Below are positions 55,317 to 63,449 of a stretch of 64,000 nt of DNA, one piece after another. Each line of letters opens with the position of its first letter. Position 1 is the stretch's first letter. The notes below the pieces were generated by a model. It was not told where the DNA came from and did not search any database. It worked only from the letters and a program-made list of their open reading frames with translations. The DNA is from Rhodobacteraceae bacterium Alg238-R152. GTDB lineage: Bacteria; Pseudomonadota; Alphaproteobacteria; Rhodobacterales; Rhodobacteraceae. A program made the translations under genes and the position numbers. The stretch covers positions 186,001 to 250,000 of the forward strand of contig UNRJ01000005.1 in assembly GCA_900537125.1 (NCBI GenBank). The letters are read 5' to 3'.

Positions 55317-55768
55317 TGGCTGATCTCCTGCCCACGACGCCACACAAATCTTATGTCCGGCAATTTCTCATCATTGCCTGCGCCATCAGTAAACTCTTCC
55401 GCCACAAACCCGTGGCGCTCATAAAACCGGCGAGCCCCTTCGTTGCTCTGAAAACACCAAAGCTGAAGCGCATCGCGCCCTGCCTTGACCTCCGCCAACA
55501 ATGCAGCGCCCATCCCACGACCCCGTGCCTCCGGCGCCAAATACAACGCCGTGACCCAATCATTGTCCCGCGCCAGAAAACCGGACACGCACCCCGCCTC
55601 TTCAGCCACCCAACACTCCGCTGTCTTGGTGAGGTGCTTACAGAACGCTTCGGTGTCAGCCAGTGTATGCAGCACAGGTATCCAGGGCGTGTCCTCAAAC
55701 CAACCTTGCAGAATCGCGGCCATGGCTTTGGCATCCCCCTGTTCAGCTTTGCGCACCACACCGCTCAC
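55313..55768 (-). CDS. GNAT-family N-acetyltransferase
   Basis: 151 residues. ALYLAPEARGRGMGAALLAE is the acetyl-CoA loop with R-G-R-G-M-G, and WCFQSNEGARRFYERHGFVA the C-terminal strand-helix. The substrate is unknown. It overlaps the TIGR01620 gene by four bases (ATGA) and the ycjX-type gene by four, so it is embedded in that operon. Confidence 0.9.
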   Translation of the reverse strand: MSGVVRKAEQGDAKAMAAILQGWFEDTPWIPVLHTLADTEAFCKHLTKTAECWVAEEAGCVSGFLARDNDWVTALYLAPEARGRGMGAALLAEVKAGRDALQLWCFQSNEGARRFYERHGFVAEEFTDGAGNDEKLPDIRFVWRRGQEISQ

Positions 55769-57177
55769 AACATATCCCCAATCAAAAACTGCGCCGCGCG
55801 ATCCATACGAATATGCGGCGGGCCGTCGCCGGGCCGCAACGTGTTGGCGACGGGTGCAAATTTCATCACCTGATAGTCCTGCTCAAGCCACTTTTCCGCG
55901 CCGTCTTTGGCCGGATTCAGCAACGCGTTGGCATCCATTGGCAAAGCGCCCGGGTAAAACGCCGCCTGCCGCCCATCTTCCAACAGCCTGCCACGCACAC
56001 AGTCCAGCTTTTGCCCTTCATGTGTCACGGTCTCTTCCACCGTAGCCCGCAACGACGCTAAGGAAAGCGCCTCCGTACTGGCCCCGGCAAACTGCGCCCG
56101 ATCCGCCGCCTCACGCGTCAACGCCTGCATGATGTTGGTCAACTGCGGATGCTGGCTGTGATGCAAATGGTCCGCCTTGGTGGCGGCAAACAGGATTTTC
56201 TCCACCCGTTTGCCCATCAACAACCGTTTCAGAAACGCGTTCCGTCCAGGTCGGAACGCCGCCAAGGTATCCGCCAGCCCGCCGCGCATATCCTCAACAG
56301 CGCGTGGCCCTGCATGGATTGCGCCCAAGACATCCACCAACACAACTTGCCGGTCGATGCGTGCAAAATGATCGCGGAAAAACGGCTTTACGACCTGCGC
56401 CTTATAGGCCTCAAACCGCTTTTCAAAGGTCCGCCACATCGAGCGCCGCCCCGGTTTCTCCACCTTTGACAGCGGCGCAAAGGTCAACACAGGAGATCCA
56501 GCCAAATCCCCGGGCAGCAAAAACCGCCCAGGTGTGCAATCGGAAAACCCAGCGCCCCGCGCCGCGTGCAAATACTCTGTAAAAGCGGCCGCCAGCGCCT
56601 GCGCTTTTGGCTCATCCAGCTCTGCAACCCCATCCATGGCTGACACCAGCCCGAGATACTCAGCCGCCTCATCGCGCCCAGAAATACGGTCCAAAACCTC
56701 CGCGCTCCATTGCGCAAAACTCTTGTCCATCAGGCCAAGGTCCAGCAGCCACTCGCCCGGGTAATCGACAATATCCAGATGCACCGTGCGCGCGCCCTGA
56801 AAGCCGGACAACAGCCCATTGGGCCGCACCCGCAACGACACTCGCAATTCGCTGATCGCCCGTGTGCTGTCCGGCCAATGCGGCGTTTGGCCGGTCATCG
56901 CCGCCAAATGAGTCTCAAAATCAAAGCGCGGCACCAAATCATCTGGCTGCGGCTGCAAAAACGCCGCCTCAATGCGCCCTTCCGCATTCGCCACAAGCTG
57001 TGGCATGCGCCCACGGTCCAGCAGGTTTGCCACCAGCGAGGTAATAAACACCGTCTTGCCCGAGCGTGCCAAACCGGTCACGCCCAGCCGCACCACCGGC
57101 TCAAACGCGCCCGTGACGCTGTCGGTGACCGCTTCAATTTGACGGGCCACCCCGTCCGCAAGTGTGGAAATGACCAA
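55765..57177 (-). CDS. YcjX-like ATPase
   Basis: 470 residues. P-loop GLARSGKT (35-42) followed by VFITSLVANLLDRGRMPQLV, then an RVRPNGLLSGFQGARTVHLD segment, VDVLGAIHAGPRAVEDM and AATKADHLHHSQHPQ (a G4-like motif). Family DUF463/YcjX, a GTPase-like ATPase paired with YcjF in stress-response loci. It is the first gene of the operon. Confidence 0.88.
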   Translation of the reverse strand: MVISTLADGVARQIEAVTDSVTGAFEPVVRLGVTGLARSGKTVFITSLVANLLDRGRMPQLVANAEGRIEAAFLQPQPDDLVPRFDFETHLAAMTGQTPHWPDSTRAISELRVSLRVRPNGLLSGFQGARTVHLDIVDYPGEWLLDLGLMDKSFAQWSAEVLDRISGRDEAAEYLGLVSAMDGVAELDEPKAQALAAAFTEYLHAARGAGFSDCTPGRFLLPGDLAGSPVLTFAPLSKVEKPGRRSMWRTFEKRFEAYKAQVVKPFFRDHFARIDRQVVLVDVLGAIHAGPRAVEDMRGGLADTLAAFRPGRNAFLKRLLMGKRVEKILFAATKADHLHHSQHPQLTNIMQALTREAADRAQFAGASTEALSLASLRATVEETVTHEGQKLDCVRGRLLEDGRQAAFYPGALPMDANALLNPAKDGAEKWLEQDYQVMKFAPVANTLRPGDGPPHIRMDRAAQFLIGDML

Positions 57178-57286
57178 GCTTTTGGCCCCTTTGCCTGTTT
57201 CGCCCTCAACCTATGCGCGGCCAGATGTCATTTCCAGTGGGCAGAAAGGCTTCAATTTCCCCGAGCAATGAGCTATCGCACCCGCC

Positions 57287-58051
57287 ATGCACAGATATGC
57301 CCTGCAAGTCGAATACAACGGAGCCCCTTTTGCTGGTTGGCAAAGGCAAGCGGACCAGCGGTCCGTCCAGGGCGATATTGAAGCCGCTCTAGCCAAGCTT
57401 GAGCCACGTGAACACACCATCGCCGCGGCAGGTCGCACCGATGCAGGCGTACACAGCCTGGCTCAGGTGGCACATTGCGACATGCACAAAGATTGGGATC
57501 CGTTCCGCCTCTCTGAAGCGCTGAACTATCAACTCAAGCCTGCCCCAATTGCGATCACGGCCTGCGCCCGCGTCACAAACAACTGGCACGCCCGATTCTC
57601 CGCAACTGAACGCCGATATCTCTTCCGCATCCTCATGCGCCGTGCCCCCGCGACCCATCAAGCCGGTCTCGTCTGGCAGGTCAAACATGAGCTGGACGCC
57701 GCCGCTATGCAGGAAGGCGCCAACCGCCTGATTGGCAATCACGACTTCACCACGTTCCGCAGCACGATCTGCCAAGCCGCCAGCCCGCAAAAAACCCTCG
57801 ACGCGCTGCGCATTGAACGGGTGGATACCATCGGCGGCCCCGAAATTCACTTCCACGTCCGCGCGCGTTCCTTCCTGCACAACCAGGTGCGCAGCTTTGT
57901 GGGCACTTTGGAGCGCGTTGGCGCGGGCAGATGGACGCCCGATGACGTAACCGCCGCACTGGAAGCCAAAAACCGCGCAGCTTGCGGCCCGGTTAGCCCC
58001 CCACAGGGTCTATATTTGGCTGATGTCACCTATCCCGATGCACCTTTTTAG
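57287..58051 (+). CDS. truA: tRNA pseudouridine(38-40) synthase TruA
   Basis: 254 residues. Catalytic D52 in [18 protein letters not shown], with [12 protein letters not shown] at the N-terminus and [17 protein letters not shown] later. It modifies uridines 38-40 of the anticodon stem. Divergent from ycjX-type. Confidence 0.97.
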   Translation: MHRYALQVEYNGAPFAGWQRQADQRSVQGDIEAALAKLEPREHTIAAAGRTDAGVHSLAQVAHCDMHKDWDPFRLSEALNYQLKPAPIAITACARVTNNWHARFSATERRYLFRILMRRAPATHQAGLVWQVKHELDAAAMQEGANRLIGNHDFTTFRSTICQAASPQKTLDALRIERVDTIGGPEIHFHVRARSFLHNQVRSFVGTLERVGAGRWTPDDVTAALEAKNRAACGPVSPPQGLYLADVTYPDAPF

Positions 58052-58219
58052 CAACGGTTCTGAGAACGTTTGCACCTGCTAACGCGCCTGCAATCGCACC
58101 GCTCTCCCAACCAGATCAGCAAAACCAGGCCGACTCCTGATCTGACCTAGGGGAAACTCTTGACCTTTGCAGGTAAATAACGCCTAGCTGCGCCCCACCA
58201 GACCTTAGTGAGGCCCAGT

Positions 58220-59341
58220 ATGTATAAGCCTGCCATCACCGGCACCGGTGTTTTCACCCCCGAGCAAATCATCACCAACGACGAGCTTGTGGAAGCCTTC
58301 AACGCTTACGCCGACAAGGTGAATGCACAGAATGCCGAAGCAATTGCCGCTGGCGACATGCAACCGCTGCCTCACTCCTCCAGCGAGTTCATCTTTAAGG
58401 CCTCTGGCATCGAACAACGGCATGTTCTGGACAAAAAGGGCGTGCTCAACCCGGACATCATGCACCCACAACTGCGCCAACGCAGCGATGACGAGCCCGG
58501 CGTGATGACCGAAATGGCGGTTGATGCCTGCACCAAAGCACTGGCACAGGCGGGTGTGGACGCCTCCGAGATTGATCTGGTGATCTGCGCCGCATCCAAC
58601 ATGGAACGCGCCTATCCGGCTGTGGCCATTGAAATTCAAAAAGAATTGGGCGCGGGCGGCTTTGCCTTTGACATGAACGTCGCCTGTTCTTCCGCCACCT
58701 TTGGCCTGCAAGCCGCCGCTGACATGATCCGCTCCGGCTCCGTGCGCAAAGCCATCGTGGTGAACCCTGAAATCTGCTCAGGCCACCTGGAATGGCGCGA
58801 CCGCGACTGCCACTTCATCTTTGGCGACGTCTGCACCGCCACGGTGATTGAGCGCGACGAAGATGCCAGAGGCGCCTATTTCGAGATTATCTCAACCCGA
58901 TGCGCCACGCAATTCTCCAACAACATCCGCAACAACAACGGCTTCTTGCGCCGCTCGCGCCCCGCTGGCGTTGTCGATCGCCGCGACATGCAGTTCATGC
59001 AAAACGGCCGCAAAGTTTTCAAAGAGGTGGTGCCCATGGTTTCCGCCCATATGCTCGCGCATATTGAGGCCGAAGGCATCGCGCCCGGCAACCTGCGCCG
59101 CCTCTGGCTGCATCAAGCCAATAAGTCGATGAATGACTTCATTGGCAAAAAGGTGCTTGGCCGCACGCCCGAGGCAGATGAGCAACCCAACATTCTGCAA
59201 GACTATGCCAACACCTCCTCAGCTGGCTCCATCATTGCTTTCTCCAAATATTCCGGTGATTTGGCCGCTGGCGACTACGGTGTGATCTGTTCCTTTGGGG
59301 CCGGCTACTCGGTGGGGTCCGTACTCGTAAAACGTCACTAG
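58220..59341 (+). CDS. Beta-ketoacyl-ACP synthase III (FabH-like)
   Basis: 373 residues. Catalytic triad C156 (NVACSSATFG), H298 (LHQANKSMND) and N331 (ANTSSAGS). It is longer than FabH (about 320) with extra N-terminal loops (residues 25-60). GAGG lies six bases before ATG 58220; a GTG at 58208 would add four residues. The substrate range may differ from housekeeping FabH. No fab genes adjoin it. Confidence 0.9.
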   Translation: MYKPAITGTGVFTPEQIITNDELVEAFNAYADKVNAQNAEAIAAGDMQPLPHSSSEFIFKASGIEQRHVLDKKGVLNPDIMHPQLRQRSDDEPGVMTEMAVDACTKALAQAGVDASEIDLVICAASNMERAYPAVAIEIQKELGAGGFAFDMNVACSSATFGLQAAADMIRSGSVRKAIVVNPEICSGHLEWRDRDCHFIFGDVCTATVIERDEDARGAYFEIISTRCATQFSNNIRNNNGFLRRSRPAGVVDRRDMQFMQNGRKVFKEVVPMVSAHMLAHIEAEGIAPGNLRRLWLHQANKSMNDFIGKKVLGRTPEADEQPNILQDYANTSSAGSIIAFSKYSGDLAAGDYGVICSFGAGYSVGSVLVKRH

Positions 59342-59421
59342 GACGCGAACGATTCGCACTGTTTCGGTATACCGTCGCGTACAGACTGACAATAATGATA
59401 GTTTGCACACGAAAAACTGTC

Positions 59422-59699
59422 ATAATTTACAGCTCTCGTAACATTGGTTGACGGCCTGCCCCCAAGAGACTTGGAACCGCCTTTGCGCTAGCATGAAAGA
59501 CGGAGGGAGCCGTTGTCTCGCCGTGATGCTTCCCCAGGCATTCTGAGGCAACGGGTTCGAGAAGTGATTGTTTACTAATCCCCTTCTGCTCTGTGCTGTC
59601 CCGTGCAGAGGATTGTATGCACACCCGTGCACATTTTTACCTATAGGTCTTTTTATGACGTAGGGGTGGGCCAGTTCGCTGGGCCACCCCAATTTTTTT
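59422..59699 (+). ncRNA. Candidate structured small RNA ending in a UUCG terminator
   Basis: Four stems read in order on the plus strand: CCAAG-AGA-CTTGG (59462-59474); a two-part hairpin with a 10-bp outer stem CCGTTGTCTC/GAGGCAACGG (59510-59519 with 59545-59554) and an inner GATGC/GCAT stem; CTCTG/CAGAG (59589-59610); TGCAC-ACCC-GTGCA (59618-59631). A strong terminator follows. A CATAAT at 59421-59426 could be a -10 box. The 5' end is a guess; a long 3' UTR of the fabH-like gene is the alternative. Confidence 0.4.
59663..59699 (+). terminator. Strong plus-strand terminator with UUCG tetraloop
   Basis: GGGGTGGGCCAG - TTCG - CTGGGCCACCCC (one G-G mismatch) followed by AA and seven Ts. On the minus strand no T-run follows, so it ends a plus-strand transcript, 322 bases beyond the fabH-like stop. 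Confidence 0.9.
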
Positions 59700-59721
59700 G
59701 TGTTTGGACCTGTGCTCAGTG

Positions 59722-60600
59722 TCACGAACGATGACGGTAGCGGGTTATAACCGAGGTGGGAACACCCATTTCAACTTGGATACCGCCGTCCTCCCCGCCC
59801 ATACGATGTAAGGGGTCTTCAACCAAACCAGCACTCATCGCCAACGCCGCCAAATCTGCCCGATTGGACAGTCCGGTTTTATTGAGAATATTGTTCATAC
59901 GCTGGCGTACCGCTGACACAGAAATGGACAACTGCTCCGCAATCACCTTGTCTTGCAGTCCCGCGCCTATCATTTCCAAAAGCTCTCTCTGCTTGTCAGA
60001 AATCCGGTTTCGCTCTGTGAATTCCGACGCAAAATGAGACTGATAGACCTGATGCCCCATCATGGCCACAGCCTGTAGAACCCACCCATGGGTCTGAATT
60101 ATGTGCTTCATCTCACGTTTGCCATGATCCCCGCAGAAGGTGATCAAAGCCGCCTGTGGTGGTGCATGAGAGCGCAAAGGAATGGAAAACCCGGCCCGCA
60201 TACCCCGCCGCGCCGCCTCCTCCAGAACCGCATGCCGTGTTTCGGGCAGATGGTGATACTCATCCACAAACTCAATGCCCACGGCGATTGGCGTGAGATG
60301 GTGCAACGCATGTGTCCGAAAATAGCTCCACTTGGAGACATCCGGATCTTCATTAAACGAATTGAGCCACGTGCTGTCATAAGACGTGCGAATAAACAGC
60401 GTCTTTTTCCAGTCCGCAAAATTGCTGGCACAGATAAAATCGATGAAGGGCAGGTTCAATGTCCGCCCCACTTCAACAATCAGTGCCCAAACCTCCGCCG
60501 AGCTTTTCGTGGTTTCCAGATCCACCAGAAACCCTTGCAACAGATCGGGAATGTGGCGCTCCGCTTGTAGCAGCGGCCTGCGCCCGGCAGGGTCGTGCAT
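59722..60600 (-). CDS. LuxR-type regulator with autoinducer-binding-like domain
   Basis: 292 residues. N-terminal autoinducer-binding-like domain (about 25-190; FIRTSYDSTWLNSFNEDPD, GMRAGFSIPLRSHAPPQAAL) and C-terminal LuxR helix-turn-helix (ISDKQRELLEMIGAGLQDKV, VSAVRQRMNNILNKTGLSNR). The conserved DP pair of AHL-binding LuxR proteins is not clearly in place, and no luxI adjoins it. It may sense another ligand or none. It lies three bases after the preceding gene and is co-transcribed with it. Confidence 0.88.
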   Translation of the reverse strand: MHDPAGRRPLLQAERHIPDLLQGFLVDLETTKSSAEVWALIVEVGRTLNLPFIDFICASNFADWKKTLFIRTSYDSTWLNSFNEDPDVSKWSYFRTHALHHLTPIAVGIEFVDEYHHLPETRHAVLEEAARRGMRAGFSIPLRSHAPPQAALITFCGDHGKREMKHIIQTHGWVLQAVAMMGHQVYQSHFASEFTERNRISDKQRELLEMIGAGLQDKVIAEQLSISVSAVRQRMNNILNKTGLSNRADLAALAMSAGLVEDPLHRMGGEDGGIQVEMGVPTSVITRYRHRS

Positions 60601-60603
60601 GGC

Positions 60604-61086
60604 TTAAACGGATTCCTCTTCCAAATGCAACTTCATATCCACAAGAACCTGCTGCAACGCCACCGTTTCCCGCAACAGCCGCTTGGCTTCTGTCATGGTG
60701 ATAATCCCGTCCTCTATTGACTGGTTATATTCCCCCATCAGCAAGGCAAACCGTTGGCTCAGCGCGATCACATCAGAATTCACGCCGCCTTTGTCATCTG
60801 AATTGCGACGGCGGTTTTCGTGACTGAGAGAATTACCCTTTAATTCCGCCAAAGCCGACGTCACATGCGGATAGGAGGCGGCTTCTTCCAAAGCGGCCAC
60901 CGCGTCAATGGGCATAAACCGATCCGCGTGTTCGTCATGGGTGGAATAATAACGCCCCAGGGTGGCCTTGGATTTCCCGGTCAGCTCACACGCCGCCTCA
61001 ATTCCCACGTCTTTTACCAAAGCCTCGGAGTGCTTCTTTAGATAGCTGTCCACCACGCTCATATGCTCTATTCCCAAACCGTACAT
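60604..61086 (-). CDS. Putative DNA-binding protein co-transcribed with luxR-type gene
   Basis: 160 residues. ACELTGKSKATLGRYYST (about residues 32-49) looks like a helix-turn-helix, similar in style to phage CII-type regulators; the C-terminal third is a predicted coiled coil (LLRETVALQQVLVDMKLHLE). The start at 61086 is supported by GGAGGT seven bases upstream, next to a run of eight Gs. I do not recognise a specific family. It precedes the LuxR-type gene by three bases. Confidence 0.7.
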   Translation of the reverse strand: MYGLGIEHMSVVDSYLKKHSEALVKDVGIEAACELTGKSKATLGRYYSTHDEHADRFMPIDAVAALEEAASYPHVTSALAELKGNSLSHENRRRNSDDKGGVNSDVIALSQRFALLMGEYNQSIEDGIITMTEAKRLLRETVALQQVLVDMKLHLEEESV

Positions 61087-61487
61087 TAAGTGACCTCCCC
61101 CCCCAAAATGCGCGGTCTGACGCCCGAGGGGGAAAGCGGTCTTTCTTTTCCCATACATCGCTTAACCCGAATTTGGCATTTGAGAAAGACCGGATGCATT
61201 ACATCCGACTGTGAGTGACTCGGATACTTATCCGAACGTATTAGTTTCCGGCGGGTGGGGCCGGACCCAGGAAAGCGGTGTGTGATCTGTCACTCACATC
61301 CCGCTGGCCATTTGGCCACGCGACCCGGCCTCATCATCCCCATGGCAATGCCAAGATGCGACGGGTCGCGTTTCACTTTTGTTAAATTTTGCCCACCGAC
61401 GCAGAGCTGTAACGATCAGAATTTTTCCGTCCCAAAGGCACCATTGCAGTCTTGAACCTTGCGCATGTTGCGGCCTATCACGCGGCC
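61087..61487. other. Divergent spacer between small regulator and tdk
   Basis: 401 bp with no convincing gene. It holds two palindromes of the CGGAT...ATCCG type (61191-61235), an inverted pair GTGAGTGAC (61211-61219) and GTCACTCAC (61289-61297), and an 8-base C run (61097-61104) abutting the ribosome binding site of the small regulator. Confidence 0.55.
61191..61235. promoter_or_regulatory. Tandem palindromes CGGATG-N5-CATCCG and TCGGATA-CT-TATCCGA
   Basis: Two inverted repeats with shared CGGAT/ATCCG arms, 12 bases apart. The first spans 61191-61207 and the second 61220-61235. They lie about 105 bases upstream of the small regulator gene and could be operators for it, the LuxR-type protein or a regulator of tdk. 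They do not match the lux-box consensus. Confidence 0.45.
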
Positions 61488-62078
61488 ATGGCCAAACTAT
61501 ACTACAACTACTCCACCATGAACGCCGGCAAATCGACTTTGCTGTTGCAAGCATCTTACAATTACCGCGAGCGCGGCATGGACACGTACCTGCTAACCGC
61601 CCTGTTGGATCACCGCGCCGGCGAAGGTCACATTGCCTCCCGCATCGGCATTTCCGACAAAGCGGATACCTTTGATACCAACACCAACCTGCTGGACACC
61701 ATCAAGGCCAGACTTGCCAAAGGTCCGCTGGCGTGCGTGTTCATTGATGAAGCACAGTTTCTAAACGAAGACCAAGTCTGGCAATTGGCCCGCGCCGTGG
61801 ACGACCTGAAGGTGCCTGTCATGTGTTACGGGCTGCGTGTGGATTTCCAAGGCAAACTGTTCCCCGGTTCCGCCGCGCTTTTGGCCTTGGCGGATGAGAT
61901 GCGCGAAGTGCGCACCATCTGTCATTGCGGTAAGAAAGCCACCATGGTTGTGCGACAGGACGAGCACGGTAACGTCTTGCAAGAAGGCGCACAGGTGCAG
62001 ATCGGCGGCAATGAGAGTTACGTGTCACTGTGCCGACGCCACTGGCGCAAAGCCATGGGCGACACCGCCGAAGGGTAG
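61488..62078 (+). CDS. tdk: Thymidine kinase
   Basis: 196 residues, type II thymidine kinase. P-loop region STMNAGKST near the N-terminus, catalytic Glu in VFIDEAQFL, and a zinc site with Cys in TICHCGKKATMVV and a later Cys in SLCRRHW. It salvages thymidine to dTMP. The ATG at 61488 gives the family N-terminus; 12 upstream codons are open but not conserved. Confidence 0.95.
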   Translation: MAKLYYNYSTMNAGKSTLLLQASYNYRERGMDTYLLTALLDHRAGEGHIASRIGISDKADTFDTNTNLLDTIKARLAKGPLACVFIDEAQFLNEDQVWQLARAVDDLKVPVMCYGLRVDFQGKLFPGSAALLALADEMREVRTICHCGKKATMVVRQDEHGNVLQEGAQVQIGGNESYVSLCRRHWRKAMGDTAEG

Positions 62079-62091
62079 GCCTGTCCGAAAG

Positions 62092-62140
62092 GAGGGGCGC
62101 TGCCCCTGCCCCCGGGGCGGGGGCCACCCCGGGATATTTT
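62092..62140 (+). repeat. Extragenic element: G/C hairpins plus CACCCCGGGATATTTT
   Basis: After tdk, GGGGCGCTGCCCC and TGCCCCCGGGGCGGGGGC hairpins are followed by CACCCCGGGATATTTTTT, the same 16-base core as at 7968-7983. The T-run makes it a plausible terminator for tdk. Confidence 0.65.
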
Positions 62141-62157
62141 TTGAAAGTGAATAGTGT

Positions 62158-63111
62158 TCAGACCAGATTGGGGGGCGTTTCCCCCTGCTCATAAGCCAAC
62201 AGGTTGGCCACCGCCATCAATCCCATTTCAGTTCGAATTTCCAAGGCCGCCGTGCCGAGATGAGGCAACAACGTGACATTGTCGAGCTTGCGCAGCGCGT
62301 CCGGCACACGGGGTTCAAATTCATAAACATCCAGACCCGCCCCGCCAATCTCATTGTTTTGCAACGCCGCGACCAAGGCACTTTCTTTGACCACTTCGCC
62401 ACGCGAGATGTTGATGAAATGCGCGTGGCTTTGCATGACACCAAAGACCTTCGCGTCAAACAAATGCTGCGTCTCTGCCCCACCCGGCACCGCCGCAACC
62501 AGCACATCCACCTGCGCCGCCAAAGACGCCAGATCCTCGACCTGCTCCGCCGCGTAGGGCAGGTCTTTCTCCGAGCGGCTCCAATATTTCACAGCCATGC
62601 CAAAGCCATAGTGGCACCGCTGTGCAATCGCCTGCCCAATGCGTCCCATGCCCGCGATGCCGACGGTTTTGCCACTCACATGCATGCCCAACATCTGGGT
62701 TGGGTGCCAACCTTTCCACTGCCCCGCACGCACCAGCCGTTCACCTTCCCCAGCCCGGCGCGCGCTCATCAGCATCAGCGTCATCGCCACATCCGCCGTG
62801 GCATCGGTCACAGCCCCCGGCGTGTTGCTCACCAGCACATTGGCTTTGGCCGCTGCCTCCACATCAATGTGATTGTAACCAACGCCAAAATTCGCCAGCA
62901 ATTTACAACGCGGGGCCGACACATCGGCAAAAACCTCCGCGTCAAACGCATCCCCCAGCGAAGGCAGCACCATATCGAAATTGCGCAACGCGTCGCGCAG
63001 CTCGTCGCCCTGCATCGGCATATTGTTCAAGCGCACGGTGGTCTGAAACGTCGCACGGGCTTTCTCCAGAACCGCATCAGGCAATGGGCGGGTGATCAAA
63101 AGGCTTTTCAA
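62158..63111 (-). CDS. D-2-hydroxyacid dehydrogenase (glyoxylate/hydroxypyruvate reductase type)
   Basis: 317 residues. Rossmann motif VGIAGMGRIGQAIAQRC, catalytic Arg (NISRGEVV), Glu (DVYEFEP) and His (LLPHLGTA) of the family. It probably reduces glyoxylate or hydroxypyruvate. The start is TTG at 63111, supported by GGAGG nine bases upstream; it overlaps the csaA stop (TTGA). Last gene of the proC-csaA operon. Confidence 0.91.
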   Translation of the reverse strand: MKSLLITRPLPDAVLEKARATFQTTVRLNNMPMQGDELRDALRNFDMVLPSLGDAFDAEVFADVSAPRCKLLANFGVGYNHIDVEAAAKANVLVSNTPGAVTDATADVAMTLMLMSARRAGEGERLVRAGQWKGWHPTQMLGMHVSGKTVGIAGMGRIGQAIAQRCHYGFGMAVKYWSRSEKDLPYAAEQVEDLASLAAQVDVLVAAVPGGAETQHLFDAKVFGVMQSHAHFINISRGEVVKESALVAALQNNEIGGAGLDVYEFEPRVPDALRKLDNVTLLPHLGTAALEIRTEMGLMAVANLLAYEQGETPPNLV

Positions 63112-63449
63112 TGTATACGTCCTCCATTTGGGACCGGCCCATCCGGGCCTATCAATGTAATTTCTCCGGTTTGATCCGGCAGTCCTAAAACCAGCACCTC
63201 GGACATAAATTTTCCGATCTGACGCGGTGGGAAATTCACCACCGCCAGCACTTGTTTTCCCACCAAACTGGCGGGGTCGTAGTTGGCGGTGATCTGTGCA
63301 GACGTCTTGCGCGTGCCAAATTCCTCACCAAAATCCACCCAAAGCTTGATCGCTGGCTTACGTGCCTCCGGATAAGGCTCCGCCTGTACAACCGTGCCGA
63401 CGCGCACATCAACCTTCAGAAAATCATCAAAATCGATGGTGTCAGTCAT
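63108..63449 (-). CDS. csaA: CsaA-type tRNA-binding domain protein
   Basis: 113 residues, one EMAP-II/OB-fold tRNA-binding domain: DFDDFLKVDVRVGTVVQAEP, KLWVDFGEEFGTRKTSAQIT, VVNFPPRQIGKFMSEVLVLG. CsaA is described as a secretion-linked chaperone and tRNA-binding protein. It overlaps the proC stop by eight bases and the dehydrogenase start by four. Confidence 0.93.
   Translation of the reverse strand: MTDTIDFDDFLKVDVRVGTVVQAEPYPEARKPAIKLWVDFGEEFGTRKTSAQITANYDPASLVGKQVLAVVNFPPRQIGKFMSEVLVLGLPDQTGEITLIGPDGPVPNGGRIH

Larger units (their letters stand above)
59342..59721. other. Intergenic region holding a candidate structured RNA
   Basis: 380 bp between convergent fabH-like and luxR-type genes. 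It contains a 10-bp palindrome CGGTATACCG (59365-59374), a hairpin 59397-59421, a series of four further stems and a strong terminator on the plus strand. No protein-coding frame of interest is seen. Confidence 0.6.

Noticed and set aside
53787..55424. A 545-codon plus-strand open frame
   Set aside because: Antisense to the VIT1/CCC1, TIGR01620 and acetyltransferase genes; composition is biased (Arg, Gln, His, Pro) and there is no ribosome binding site or family signature.
59420..59725. A 101-codon minus-strand frame overlapping the RNA candidate
   Set aside because: It starts inside the luxR-type gene, has no ribosome binding site, and would read through the stem-loop and terminator sequences.
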